From Ferdinandcohnia sp036962705 (GTDB taxonomy: Bacteria; Bacillota; Bacilli; Bacillales; Bacillaceae_L), in NCBI RefSeq assembly GCF_036962705.1, contig NZ_JBALOQ010000057.1, positions 6,489-70,488 of the forward strand: a stretch of DNA of 64,000 nucleotides. Reading direction: 5' to 3'. A model generated the notes under the pieces. It was not told the DNA's origin, ran no database searches, and was given only the letters and a program-made list of their open reading frames with translations. The translations under genes and the position numbers were made by a program. Of this stretch, positions 26,264 through 34,629 are shown piece by piece; the stretch's first letter is position 1, and every line of letters starts with the position of its first letter.

Positions 26264-26350
26264 ACAGAAAAAGCCACATCCGATTATGGACATGGCATTT
26301 GTCATGTTTCCATAGTTTTTTATAGAGGGTATCAGCTATGAACCTCTCCC
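26264..26350 (-). ncRNA. preQ1-I riboswitch with terminator, upstream of queF
   Basis: On the minus strand GAGAGGTTCATAGCTGATAC, then CCTCTATAAAAAACTATGG, matches the preQ1-I aptamer closely (26311-26350). The terminator GCCATGTCC...GGATGTGGCTTTTT follows (26264-26297), about 80 bases before the queF ATG. It should switch off queF when preQ1 is plentiful. Confidence 0.93.
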
Positions 26351-26381
26351 ATATTTACCTGGGCATTCTTTACCTCAATAC

Positions 26382-26410
26382 AATATATAATATATAGGCG
26401 AGAACGTCAA
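26382..26410 (-). promoter_or_regulatory. SigA-type promoter of queF
   Basis: On the minus strand TTGACG is followed by 17 bases and TATATT, about 30 bases ahead of the preQ1 aptamer. Confidence 0.6.
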
Positions 26411-26538
26411 ATGGAAATTTTTATATGAAGCTGTCAACTAGTCTAAAAAATATAGACTTTGGACATCAGGACTTAACGAGCTTTATTTCCTTTTTCTTTA
26501 TTTTATAATTTGATATACACGGTTATACATAAATCTTC

Positions 26539-27273
26539 TTATCTTTTATTTAAAATGTAGATAGCTCCACCGTACCCTAATATACACCAGATAATTAAAT
26601 TCAAATAATTCCCTATATCTGCCGTAAAGGTTGAGCCAGCTAAAGAGGCACGCATTATTTCTGCCATCGAATAAATTGGTAATACCTCATGAAGTATTTG
26701 AAGCCATTCAGGAAGTCGCTCCATCGGAAAATTTATCGGTGAAAACATAAGTGCCCCAAAGACGGTCACTTGAGAGATTGCGAGTGAGGCTATTGGTGAC
26801 AACATATAGGAAAATCCATAACCAACACCAATGGATGTTAAGGCAATCATGATTAAAGCTGGACCTATAGTCCAAGAAACATCGTATCCTGGATGAAACA
26901 TAACATGGGCAAAAATAGATGAAACAATTATGCCAGGAACAGTGATGATTAACCATATCGTAGTATCAGCACCAAGAATAACAGAACGGTTGACTGGCCA
27001 CGTCTTAATATACTCCAAATATCCATCCGCTTTAGCTGTACCAATTTGTTGAGGTAAAATAACTAAACCAGTAAAGATCAAAATTAAAGTAGGTGCACCT
27101 GTTGCTAAATAAAGGATGCTACTGCTACTTGGGTCTGGAATCAAATAGGTAAAGCCGATCACAATCCCGATTGCAATTAAAATTTGAATGAGGGCCATAA
27201 ATACCAAAAACCCTCCATTCCTTAATAGCTGCATTTGAAAAACGTACTTATAGTGGCTTAGTATAGTATTCAT
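26539..27273 (-). CDS. ABC-2 type transporter permease
   Basis: The 244-residue protein has six predicted transmembrane helices. It contains LVILPQQIGTAKADGYLEYI, the substrate-independent coupling region of ABC-2 permeases, and ends with a final helix IIWCILGYGGAIYIL. It overlaps the ATPase gene in a TAATG junction. Together they form a one-ATPase, one-permease exporter, probably dimeric. The MerR/TipAS-type regulator upstream points to a hydrophobic drug-like substrate, which is an inference. Confidence 0.88.
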   Translation of the reverse strand: MNTILSHYKYVFQMQLLRNGGFLVFMALIQILIAIGIVIGFTYLIPDPSSSSILYLATGAPTLILIFTGLVILPQQIGTAKADGYLEYIKTWPVNRSVILGADTTIWLIITVPGIIVSSIFAHVMFHPGYDVSWTIGPALIMIALTSIGVGYGFSYMLSPIASLAISQVTVFGALMFSPINFPMERLPEWLQILHEVLPIYSMAEIMRASLAGSTFTADIGNYLNLIIWCILGYGGAIYILNKR

Positions 27274-28205
27274 TACACGGCCTCCTTCCCGGAAGTTAGT
27301 TCAATATAAACATCCTCAATTGTAGATGGTGACAAGGAGTAATCCATAACCAACCCTTTATTAACTTGATCTCTTACCCAATCGATTGTTGATGATACAT
27401 TTGACTGGTCAATTGTAAATAACAACCTAGAACCTTTCCGATTTGAGGAAAGCATCCAACTAGGGAGATCTATTTCATCAAAGTCCCTGAGTACGTTGAC
27501 CTCCATGCGCATTTGATCATGTACCAAGTTTTTTACTTCTGATGGTGTCCCTTGAGTTAGAAGCTTCCCATTGTGTAAGATGGCTACTCGGTCTACTGCC
27601 TTTTCAGCCTCAATGACATTGTGTGTCACTAAAATAACAGAAGTGCCATCATTCGTCAGTTCACGTATGACCTGCCATAGATAACGCCTGCGAACTGGGT
27701 CTACATCGTTTGTCGGTTCATCAAGTATGACTAATTTACCGGGAACAATCACCGCCATGCAAAAGGCTGTTAACCTGCGAGCACCACCTGAAAGTTTTTC
27801 ACCTTCCACATTCGCCCACTCTCCCATATTTAACGCTTCAAATAGCATTTCCACCCGCTTCGGATCAAACTTATTCCCCGCTCGCATTTTGCCCATAAGC
27901 GTTACGGCTTGCTTTGGGGTCAGTAAACCTAACGACACCTGAGACTGTGGTTGCACTGAACAAATAGATCTCGCTCGAGAAGGTGATTGTACGACAGATT
28001 CGCCAAGTAGGTTAATATCTCCAGCATTCGGTGTTAATAGGCCTAAAATTTGATTAACCAAAGTCGTTTTTCCTGCACCATTTTGTCCCAGAAGTCCAAA
28101 AATTTCACCTTCCTCAATACTAAATGTAAGATTGGCATTCACTACTTTGTCAGACTTTCCTCGGCTAGAAAAACGCTTTGTTAAACCTTCTACTTTAAGG
28201 ATCAT
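27273..28205 (-). CDS. ABC transporter ATP-binding protein
   Basis: The 310-residue ATPase has Walker A GQNGAGKTTL, Q-loop VQPQSQ, signature LSGGARRLTAF (a variant of LSGGQ), Walker B LVILDEPTNDVDP and the switch VTHNV. A C-terminal extension of about 90 residues after the nucleotide-binding domain is usual for exporter ATPases of the drug group. The ATG follows AGGGGGAAATAGG. It is translationally coupled to the permease gene and lies 71 bases downstream of the regulator gene. Confidence 0.92.
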   Translation of the reverse strand: MILKVEGLTKRFSSRGKSDKVVNANLTFSIEEGEIFGLLGQNGAGKTTLVNQILGLLTPNAGDINLLGESVVQSPSRARSICSVQPQSQVSLGLLTPKQAVTLMGKMRAGNKFDPKRVEMLFEALNMGEWANVEGEKLSGGARRLTAFCMAVIVPGKLVILDEPTNDVDPVRRRYLWQVIRELTNDGTSVILVTHNVIEAEKAVDRVAILHNGKLLTQGTPSEVKNLVHDQMRMEVNVLRDFDEIDLPSWMLSSNRKGSRLLFTIDQSNVSSTIDWVRDQVNKGLVMDYSLSPSTIEDVYIELTSGKEAV

Positions 28206-28276
28206 CCTATTTCCCCCTATTAAGTCTTATTAGCTAAAAGGCACATCAAAAAATTTGTATTTATTGATCAAGGTTC

Positions 28277-29014
28277 TTACGACTCACCATTCCCATACTT
28301 AACAGATCCTGCACGTTCAATAAAATTGATTACCTCTTTATTCAGTGGATAAAAGACAATACCTTCTTTTAAATTTTGAAGTGATTCCCACATATGACCA
28401 AGTAATTTTTCGTCATTTCCAAACATTTTTTCTGAATGGTTTATCCACCGTTCAACTAGTCCTTGAGCCACTTCAGAAGTTGGATCTGCTTCAAGATTAT
28501 TTTTAATATCTCTAATAATCTGTAACCATTCCTTGGAATCTTCCTCAGTTATTTTTTCATTCATCTGTATAATTTTTTTCATTTCTTCTTCTGTTAAATA
28601 TTCTTTATACTGTTGAAGGATATCTTCTGGGGTTTGTTGATACAATTGAATTGTTTTAAAAATAATGGACCAATTGATTTTACCCTCTATTTCAATAGAA
28701 TACGAAACACCAAGAAGTGCCTGTTCCAACATTTTTAATCGTTCTTGTTCACGTCTTACCATCTCTAATTGTTGTTCGATTGCCTGCTGCCAAGTTGAAG
28801 ATGAATTTTTTAAGATGTCTTTAATTTGTTCCAATGTGAATCCCATGTATTTTAATGCTAAAATTCGTTCTAACCGCATCACATCATCTTCATTATATAA
28901 ACGATGCCCACCATTCGTTTTGGATGAAGGTTTAATCAAACCAATTTCATCATAATAATCTAACGTTCTTACCGTTACTCCTGTATTCTTTGATAATTGA
29001 CCAATCGTGTACAT
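28277..29014 (-). CDS. MerR-family regulator with TipAS-like C-terminal domain
   Basis: The 245-residue protein has a MerR winged helix-turn-helix (TIGQLSKNTGVTVRTLDYYD, then GLIKPSSKTNGGHRLYNEDD) and a dimerisation coiled coil (about 75-115). The helical C-terminal domain (about 125-240) contains LVERWINHSEKMFGNDEKLL, which resembles the antibiotic-binding TipAS domain. It probably activates its own gene and the downstream exporter when it binds a hydrophobic ligand. A 19-base-spacer promoter with a perfect dyad lies just upstream, the hallmark of MerR control. Confidence 0.9.
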   Translation of the reverse strand: MYTIGQLSKNTGVTVRTLDYYDEIGLIKPSSKTNGGHRLYNEDDVMRLERILALKYMGFTLEQIKDILKNSSSTWQQAIEQQLEMVRREQERLKMLEQALLGVSYSIEIEGKINWSIIFKTIQLYQQTPEDILQQYKEYLTEEEMKKIIQMNEKITEEDSKEWLQIIRDIKNNLEADPTSEVAQGLVERWINHSEKMFGNDEKLLGHMWESLQNLKEGIVFYPLNKEVINFIERAGSVKYGNGES

Positions 29015-29040
29015 TTTGTGCCCCCTTCCTCATTACCTAA

Positions 29041-29071
29041 AGTATAAAACAACACGTTACGTGTGATTCAA
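29041..29071 (-). promoter_or_regulatory. MerR-type promoter/operator with 19-base spacer
   Basis: On the minus strand TTGAAT and TATACT are 19 bases apart. The spacer holds the perfect dyad ACACGT-A-ACGTGT (29052-29064). Overlong spacers with a central dyad are the MerR-family operator design, in which the regulator untwists the promoter. Confidence 0.8.
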
Positions 29072-29108
29072 TACAAAAATGCAAATATTCAAAAATATAT
29101 TAAAAACG

Positions 29109-29134
29109 TAAAAAAAAGACAGGTTTCCCTGTCC
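29109..29134 (-). terminator. Terminator after the LURP-one gene
   Basis: On the minus strand GGACAGG-GAAA-CCTGTC is followed by TTTTTTTT. Confidence 0.88.
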
Positions 29135-29139
29135 TTACG

Positions 29140-29637
29140 TTAAGTCGACGCCGCTGAGGAAGCGGCTGCTTGGTCAGCCTTCACACAATCAATTGCAACA
29201 ACAATCCCAATGATGATGGCTTCCATCTCCTCATTCAATATTTGAACCTTGTAGCTATCGCCCCACGTGAACCATTCCTTACTCACTTTACCGATAACTT
29301 TACCATGCTGTAATACCTGAAAATCCATATCCCACCAATTGCCTTGTACTTCAATGCCTGCCGCATCGATTGTATAGCGTGCTTTAAAGAAGGAAAACTC
29401 CTTCTTAATTGTTACCACCTCTCGGCCATTCACCTCAACAAAAAACTTCGGTAACCAGCTAAATACCTTTTTTGTAATGAGCGCAACTTCATTTCGTTTT
29501 GTATTCATAATGGAAAAGGTCTTAGGAACTTTCATAAAACTGCCTTCTACGTAATAAACATCCCTCTCCTTATGATCCTTTACAGTAAACTTGCCACTTA
29601 GGCTGAATACCTTTTGCTTTATATAGAGTTGTTTCAT
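29140..29637 (-). CDS. LURP-one-related (YxjI-like) protein
   Basis: The 165-residue protein has the twelve-stranded tubby-like LURP-one pattern: LYIKQKVFSLSGKFTVKD, YYVEGSF, FSWLPKFFVEVNG, VQGNWWDMDFQVLQ and IGKVSKEWFTWGDSYKVQI. It ends with a hydrophobic helix (IIIGIVVAIDCV), which is the buried helix of the fold and not a membrane anchor. The biochemical role of bacterial members is unknown. It begins right after a ribosome site (GGGGAGGATTGC). It is monocistronic. Confidence 0.88.
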   Translation of the reverse strand: MKQLYIKQKVFSLSGKFTVKDHKERDVYYVEGSFMKVPKTFSIMNTKRNEVALITKKVFSWLPKFFVEVNGREVVTIKKEFSFFKARYTIDAAGIEVQGNWWDMDFQVLQHGKVIGKVSKEWFTWGDSYKVQILNEEMEAIIIGIVVAIDCVKADQAAASSAAST

Positions 29638-30023
29638 GCAATCCTCCCCTTATTTTTTTGTCTGATATATCTACTATACAATCTTTCTTACCGCACAAGT
29701 GATTCGCTTCATTAAATATATTCTACGTATTTTCTCAGAATACCTTCTAAACGAAAAAAGGTATGCAAACGGAGACGATTACATCCCCCACTTATCAATT
29801 CAATTCTTAGAAGCTCTCACTACTTATGCTACGGTTCATCCTACCTGATTAACCAGCAGTTATTCATAAAAATAAGAAACAATAGTCTATTTAATTATTA
29901 ATTTTACTAAAACAAATACGTATGCTAGAATCACTTTCATACGTTAAGGCGCCAAAAAGTAAATGAGATAGAGATATTTCTAATAAATGCCCCTTTCATC
30001 GTAGCATCATTGGAGGAGAGAAA
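29638..30023. other. Divergent intergenic region before azlC
   Basis: This 386-base non-coding stretch contains a weak promoter-like pair, TTTACT with 17 bases to TAGAAT, near 29910-29938 on the plus strand. I see no RNA element or coding frame. Confidence 0.5.
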
Positions 30024-30737
30024 GTGAATACAAACATAAGAGAATGGAAAAGTGGGTTAAAGAATGGAATTCCCATTGCCATGGGTTATTTTGCAGTTTC
30101 GTTTACATTTGGCATTCTAGCCAAGCAAGCAGGGCTAAATCCATTTGAGGCGGTATTGATGTCCGTGACTAATTTAACATCAGCCGGCCAATTCGCTGGG
30201 CTTACGCTTATTGCCAGTGTCGCAACAGTCGTGGAAATTGTTGTCACACAGCTGATTATCAACTCTAGATATTTTCTAATGTCGTTTGCGTTATCCCAAA
30301 AGATTGATCCAAACACGTCCATTTTCCATCGATCAATAATGGCATATGGGATTACGGATGAAGTATTTGGTGTGTCCTCTGCCGTTCCTGGAAAATTAAG
30401 CCCTTATTACACTTATGGTGTAATGAGCGCTGCAGTACCGGGATGGGCGCTAGGTACACTGTTTGGTGTTATTTCGGGCAATATTCTACCGCCAAGATTG
30501 ATTAGTGCCTTAAGTATTGCACTGTTCGGAATGCTGCTTGCTGTCATTATTCCCCCTGCAAAAGGGAATAAAATCCTCACCGGTTTGATTGTCATTTCGA
30601 TGGTACTAAGCCTGATTTTTGCTGAATTACCATTCCTTGAGTCCATCTCATCCGGTGTAAAAATTATCATCTTAACGATTTTGATTGCAGGTATCGCAGC
30701 GTTTGTTTTTCCAGTAAAGGAGAATACATATGAATAA
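30024..30737 (+). CDS. azlC: AzlC-family branched-chain amino acid export permease subunit
   Basis: The 237-residue membrane protein begins IREWKSGLKNGIPIAMGYFA and contains KQAGLNPFEAVLMSVTN, SAGQFAGL, NSRYFLMSFAL and YGITDEVFG, all AzlC hallmarks. AzlC and AzlD together form an exporter for branched-chain amino acids and their analogues. The start is a GTG behind TTGGAGGAGAGAAA. The gene overlaps azlD by eight bases. Confidence 0.93.
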   Translation: MNTNIREWKSGLKNGIPIAMGYFAVSFTFGILAKQAGLNPFEAVLMSVTNLTSAGQFAGLTLIASVATVVEIVVTQLIINSRYFLMSFALSQKIDPNTSIFHRSIMAYGITDEVFGVSSAVPGKLSPYYTYGVMSAAVPGWALGTLFGVISGNILPPRLISALSIALFGMLLAVIIPPAKGNKILTGLIVISMVLSLIFAELPFLESISSGVKIIILTILIAGIAAFVFPVKENTYE

Positions 30738-31074
30738 TGCTATCTTTTATATCTTGCTGATGGCAGTTGTGACGTATCTCATACGGGTTCTGCCACTTAC
30801 ACTCGTCAGAAAAGAAATCAAAAATGTCTATATCAGATCATTTTTATACTATGTTCCATATGTCACATTGGCAGTGATGGTCTTTCCAGCCATTTTAGAG
30901 GCAACGGCATCACCATGGTCCGCGCTAATTGGCTTTATTGTTGCCATTCTTTTTGCCTACCGTGGAGCAAGCCTAGTGAGTGTTGCCCTATTGGCCTGTA
31001 TTTCTGTTTTTGTAGTAGAACTGTTTTTTGTATTGAATATAGTTTTTATAAACTCTAGTAATATGTTTAATTGA
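30730..31074 (+). CDS. azlD: AzlD-family small export subunit
   Basis: The 114-residue protein has four predicted helices and the family motif TYLIRVLPLTL near the N-terminus, then FLYYVPYVTLAVMVFPAIL. It is the obligate partner of AzlC. Its start overlaps the end of azlC, indicating coupled translation; its ribosome site (AAAGGAGAATACAT) lies within azlC. Confidence 0.92.
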   Translation: MNNAIFYILLMAVVTYLIRVLPLTLVRKEIKNVYIRSFLYYVPYVTLAVMVFPAILEATASPWSALIGFIVAILFAYRGASLVSVALLACISVFVVELFFVLNIVFINSSNMFN

Positions 31075-31099
31075 TTTAATCAAGGTGTTGATGGATTTT

Positions 31100-31813
31100 T
31101 TACATTTTCTGCAAAATTGAAATATCCGCTTCCACCTTTAAATAATCCCATAGACCCCAAGGATAACTATTAGGTGGTAATGAATAAACCCCTAATGGTT
31201 CCTTCCTAACTGGATGCTCGAAATAAAGCGAATGGGCCCAAAGTGCAAGTTGTTGCCCAGTTTTATTAAGATGCTCTCCATATTTTTGATCCCCAAAAAT
31301 AGGGTTACCCATTGATGATAACTGAACTCGGATTTGATGAGGTCTCCCTGTTTGAAGATTCACAGACAGTAGACTTAATCCTTTTTTCGATTCTAATACC
31401 TCGTAATCTAGCACTGCTTTTTTACCGTTTGAGTGACTAGGGGAAACAACGAATACCTTATTCTTCTGATTATCCTTATGTAGATAATGCACTAGTTGTC
31501 CCCTTTTCTTTTTTGGTGTACCATGAACAACCGCAAAATAATGACGTTCGATCACATGTCTACGTATCATATCCGATAATCTTGAAGCGGCCTTAGAAGT
31601 TTTAGCAAACACCATGGCACCACCAACTGGACGGTCTAATCGATGGACAAGCCCCAAATAAACTTTACCAGGCTTTTGGTACCGTGTTTTTAGGTCATTT
31701 TTTAACTTCGTTAACAAATCAAGGTCTCCACTACTATCTGCTTGTACAGGAACATTAATTGGCTTTTCTACCAAAAGCAGATGATTATCTTCAAATAATA
31801 TTGAGATATTCAT
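31100..31813 (-). CDS. RluA-family RNA pseudouridine synthase
   Basis: The 237-residue enzyme carries the catalytic motif LVHRLDRPVGGAMVFAKT (catalytic Asp in HRLDRP, near residue 59) and the closing LQTGRPHQIRVQLSSMG. There is no N-terminal S4 domain, so it is a short RluA-type enzyme of uncertain RNA target. It converges on azlD. The ATG is preceded by AGGGAGATGAAAAATCT. Confidence 0.92.
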   Translation of the reverse strand: MNISILFEDNHLLLVEKPINVPVQADSSGDLDLLTKLKNDLKTRYQKPGKVYLGLVHRLDRPVGGAMVFAKTSKAASRLSDMIRRHVIERHYFAVVHGTPKKKRGQLVHYLHKDNQKNKVFVVSPSHSNGKKAVLDYEVLESKKGLSLLSVNLQTGRPHQIRVQLSSMGNPIFGDQKYGEHLNKTGQQLALWAHSLYFEHPVRKEPLGVYSLPPNSYPWGLWDYLKVEADISILQKM

Positions 31814-32149
31814 AGATTTTTCATCTCCCTAGGCATAATCCATCTATCATAACATCTTTCTAACAAATACTCGCCAATTGCCTACTTTCCCCTGTTAATG
31901 TTATTCTATGTACTTAGATAAATTGCATCCATTAAGATAAAGATTAGTAACCGTTGAATCTTTCCTATGTTTAATACGGGCCTTCACATTATAAAACAGA
32001 AAAAAACTATCTTAATAAAACAATGTTTGGGTTCTTTTTATTAAATGTGGGCAAAATATCCATTGTAACATCAATAAAAGAGGTTGCTATGCGAGCGTAA
32101 ACTTTATCGGACGCATATACATCATGTTTAAATCATCAGGAGGTTACAT
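31814..32149. other. Intergenic region before the nucleoside transporter gene
   Basis: These 336 AT-rich bases have no coding frame. I checked for a purine riboswitch, because a CNT gene follows, and saw none. An inverted TTAATAAAA/TTTTATTAA pair lies near 32013-32046. Confidence 0.5.
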
Positions 32150-33331
32150 ATGCAATATGTTATTTCAATTTTAGGCATTCTTGTTGTATTATTTTTAGCT
32201 TGGCTGGCAAGCTCCAATCGAAAAAGGATAAAAATTATTCCAATTATCATAATGCTCGTCATTCAAATTATTTTATCAATATTCCTATTAAATACGGAAT
32301 TCGGCTTACTCATCATCACGGGAATTTCTACTATTTTTAACATACTTCTCGAATATGCAAGCGAAGGAATTTCCTTTGTATTCGGCGGCATGGCAAATGA
32401 GGGAGAGGCTCCATTCTTTTTAACTGTATTACTACCAATCATTTTCATTTCTGTATTAATTGGAATTCTCCAACATTTGAAAATTCTACCGTATCTTATG
32501 AAGGGAATTGGCTGGATATTAAGTAAAGTGAATGGGATGGGTAAGCTTGAATCCTATAACGCAGTTGCTTCATTGATGGTCGGACAATCGGAGGTTTTCA
32601 TCACCTTAAAAAAACAACTAGGCCTCCTTTCAAAACAGCGTTTGTATACTTTATGTGCTTCTGCGATGTCAACTGTATCAATATCTATAGTTGGCGCTTA
32701 TATGACGATGCTTGATCCAAAATATGTTGTCACGGCTTTAGCTTTAAATTTATTTGGCGGTTTTATCATAGCTTCTATCATTAATCCGTACGAGGTAAAA
32801 CCAAATGAAGATCTATTAGAAATACAAGAGCATAGAAGGCAATCCTTTTTTGAAATGCTCGGGGAGTATATCCTTGATGGTTTTAAGGTTGCAGTTATCG
32901 TTGGCGCCATGCTGATTGGGTTCATTGCTTTAATGGCCGCAGTTAACCACGTGTTTGAGCTAATCTTTACTATTTCCTTTCAGCAGCTATTAGGTTATCT
33001 GTTTGCCCCAATTGCACTCATAATGGGGATTCCTTTATCAGAAGCAGTTAGCGCCGGGGGAATTATGGCGACTAAACTAGTGACAAATGAATTTGTCGCA
33101 ATGTTGGATTTGTCCGGAGGCGATCATGACTTTAGTTCCCGCACTCTTGGGATACTGTCAGTATTCCTAGTTTCCTTTGCCAACTTCTCATCTATCGGCA
33201 TTATTACCGGGGCAGTTAAAAGTTTGAATGAAGAGCAAGGGAATGTCGTCGCAAGCTTTGGGTTAAAGCTTTTATATGGCGCCACACTTGTAAGCATACT
33301 TTCAGGTATCATTGTTAGTTTTGTTTTATAA
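32150..33331 (+). CDS. Concentrative nucleoside transporter (NupC/CNT family)
   Basis: The 393-residue membrane protein has the CNT core. ASLMVGQSEVFITLKKQ is the nucleoside/cation site. SAMSTVSISIVGAYM, IMGIPLSEAVSAGGIMATKLVTNEF and FANFSSIGIITGAV follow. It should import nucleosides with a sodium ion or proton. The ATG follows AGGAGGTTACAT. It is monocistronic and ended by a strong hairpin. Confidence 0.93.
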   Translation: MQYVISILGILVVLFLAWLASSNRKRIKIIPIIIMLVIQIILSIFLLNTEFGLLIITGISTIFNILLEYASEGISFVFGGMANEGEAPFFLTVLLPIIFISVLIGILQHLKILPYLMKGIGWILSKVNGMGKLESYNAVASLMVGQSEVFITLKKQLGLLSKQRLYTLCASAMSTVSISIVGAYMTMLDPKYVVTALALNLFGGFIIASIINPYEVKPNEDLLEIQEHRRQSFFEMLGEYILDGFKVAVIVGAMLIGFIALMAAVNHVFELIFTISFQQLLGYLFAPIALIMGIPLSEAVSAGGIMATKLVTNEFVAMLDLSGGDHDFSSRTLGILSVFLVSFANFSSIGIITGAVKSLNEEQGNVVASFGLKLLYGATLVSILSGIIVSFVL

Positions 33332-33362
33332 AACCAAGGTTTAAAATTGTTCGCTAATAGTT

Positions 33363-33395
33363 AGAACCCACTCCTTGGAGTGGGTTCCTTTTTAT
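33363..33395 (+). terminator. Terminator after the CNT gene
   Basis: GAACCCACTCC pairs perfectly with GGAGTGGGTTC and is followed by CTTTTT. Confidence 0.9.
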
Positions 33396-33451
33396 GATCT
33401 AACCATAATCTGCTTTGGAAATTAAGTATTCCTGGTATACACAGGGATCAT

Positions 33452-34300
33452 TTAATAACCATTAACAAAGTTATTAATTGTTTCCCGTTCGTCTTCTGTC
33501 AGTTCCCTTTTTACGTACTTTTCGTATTCCTCAATTATTTTCTGTTCATTTCCACCGCAAATATCTGTATATTTTGCAACGGCTCTAAGCTTCGCAACTT
33601 CCTGATTAAATTCTTCTTTGGAAATCGGCCTTTGGTGCGAAGGGATATATGTATCCGCATCGAATGTTTCTAATTCATCTAATAGCGCAAGTGTTGTCTT
33701 GATGGTATAGTTATCTTTCGCTGAAAAAATATCAGGATAAATGCAATCACCAAGAAAAAGGATCTTTTCTTCTTTGATATACACGATTACTGAATCGGCA
33801 GCGTGATCTCCCCCAACGTGTTGTACGATACAGGTTACTCCGCCAAGGTCAATTTCCACTCGTTTTTCGATGGTTACATCCGGCAACACAATCGTGATAT
33901 CTCGGTGATCCGTATATTCATTCTTAATCGCTTTTGCACAAAATTCAATTTCCGTACCCGCTTTTACTCGTTCATCTATAGCCTCGTCTGACCATGAAAG
34001 CGGGATGAGCTTCTCCATTTCTTTTTTCGTTTTATTAGAAGCAATCGAAACGGTATTTGGTATCGCTGAAAGTCCAAAGATATGATCCCAATGCCAATGT
34101 GTAAGAACAACCATATCAGGATATGGAGCCTCACTTTTTAAAGTTTCTTTCATAAAATAATTGACATGGTCTTCGGAGTTGCCTGCATCAATCATTAATG
34201 TCTTGTTTTGACCCACCACCATCCCTAGAATGGGTCGGTCAGTCTCCGAAATTGGAGTGATGTACCAGAAACTCTGTCCTATTTTGTTAATTGAGTGCAT
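33452..34300 (-). CDS. MBL-fold metallo-hydrolase
   Basis: The 282-residue enzyme has the metal-binding motif LTHWHWDHIFG, a downstream His in HVGGDHAADSV, the bridging Asp in LGDCIYPD and a His in SHQRP, so a dinuclear zinc site is likely. Glyoxalase-II/beta-lactamase-like hydrolase; substrate unknown. I take the ATG of MHSINKIGQ, preceded by GAAAGGAGACAG; the open frame extends upstream without a ribosome site. A decayed copy of its 5' end lies at 37446-37575. Confidence 0.87.
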   Translation of the reverse strand: MHSINKIGQSFWYITPISETDRPILGMVVGQNKTLMIDAGNSEDHVNYFMKETLKSEAPYPDMVVLTHWHWDHIFGLSAIPNTVSIASNKTKKEMEKLIPLSWSDEAIDERVKAGTEIEFCAKAIKNEYTDHRDITIVLPDVTIEKRVEIDLGGVTCIVQHVGGDHAADSVIVYIKEEKILFLGDCIYPDIFSAKDNYTIKTTLALLDELETFDADTYIPSHQRPISKEEFNQEVAKLRAVAKYTDICGGNEQKIIEEYEKYVKRELTEDERETINNFVNGY

Positions 34301-34629
34301 AACGGACTGTCTCCTTTCTTTTATACTATCTTTCGACAAATCTCGGTAGTTTACTCCAACCATTATAGTCGTCAAGCTTTCGCACATTCAATGATTTCTT
34401 TTTGTTTTCATGTTTTGGCATATTAATTAGCTTTCGAAAATAGCTCTTTTATATAACGATAGATATGCTCCACTCTGGATAAACTATTTTAGTCTACACT
34501 TTTCAATTTAATTTTTAAGAAACATCTAATTATTCGACAAAAATATTGGCAATTCGACAAAATCGGTTGACCTTTAAGATATAAACATCTAGAATCTTTA
34601 ACATATTTCCAAAAAAATGAGGGTTCAAT

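Noticed and set aside
31814..32149. Purine riboswitch before the nucleoside transporter gene
   Set aside because: I looked for the conserved purine aptamer loops on the plus strand and did not find them.
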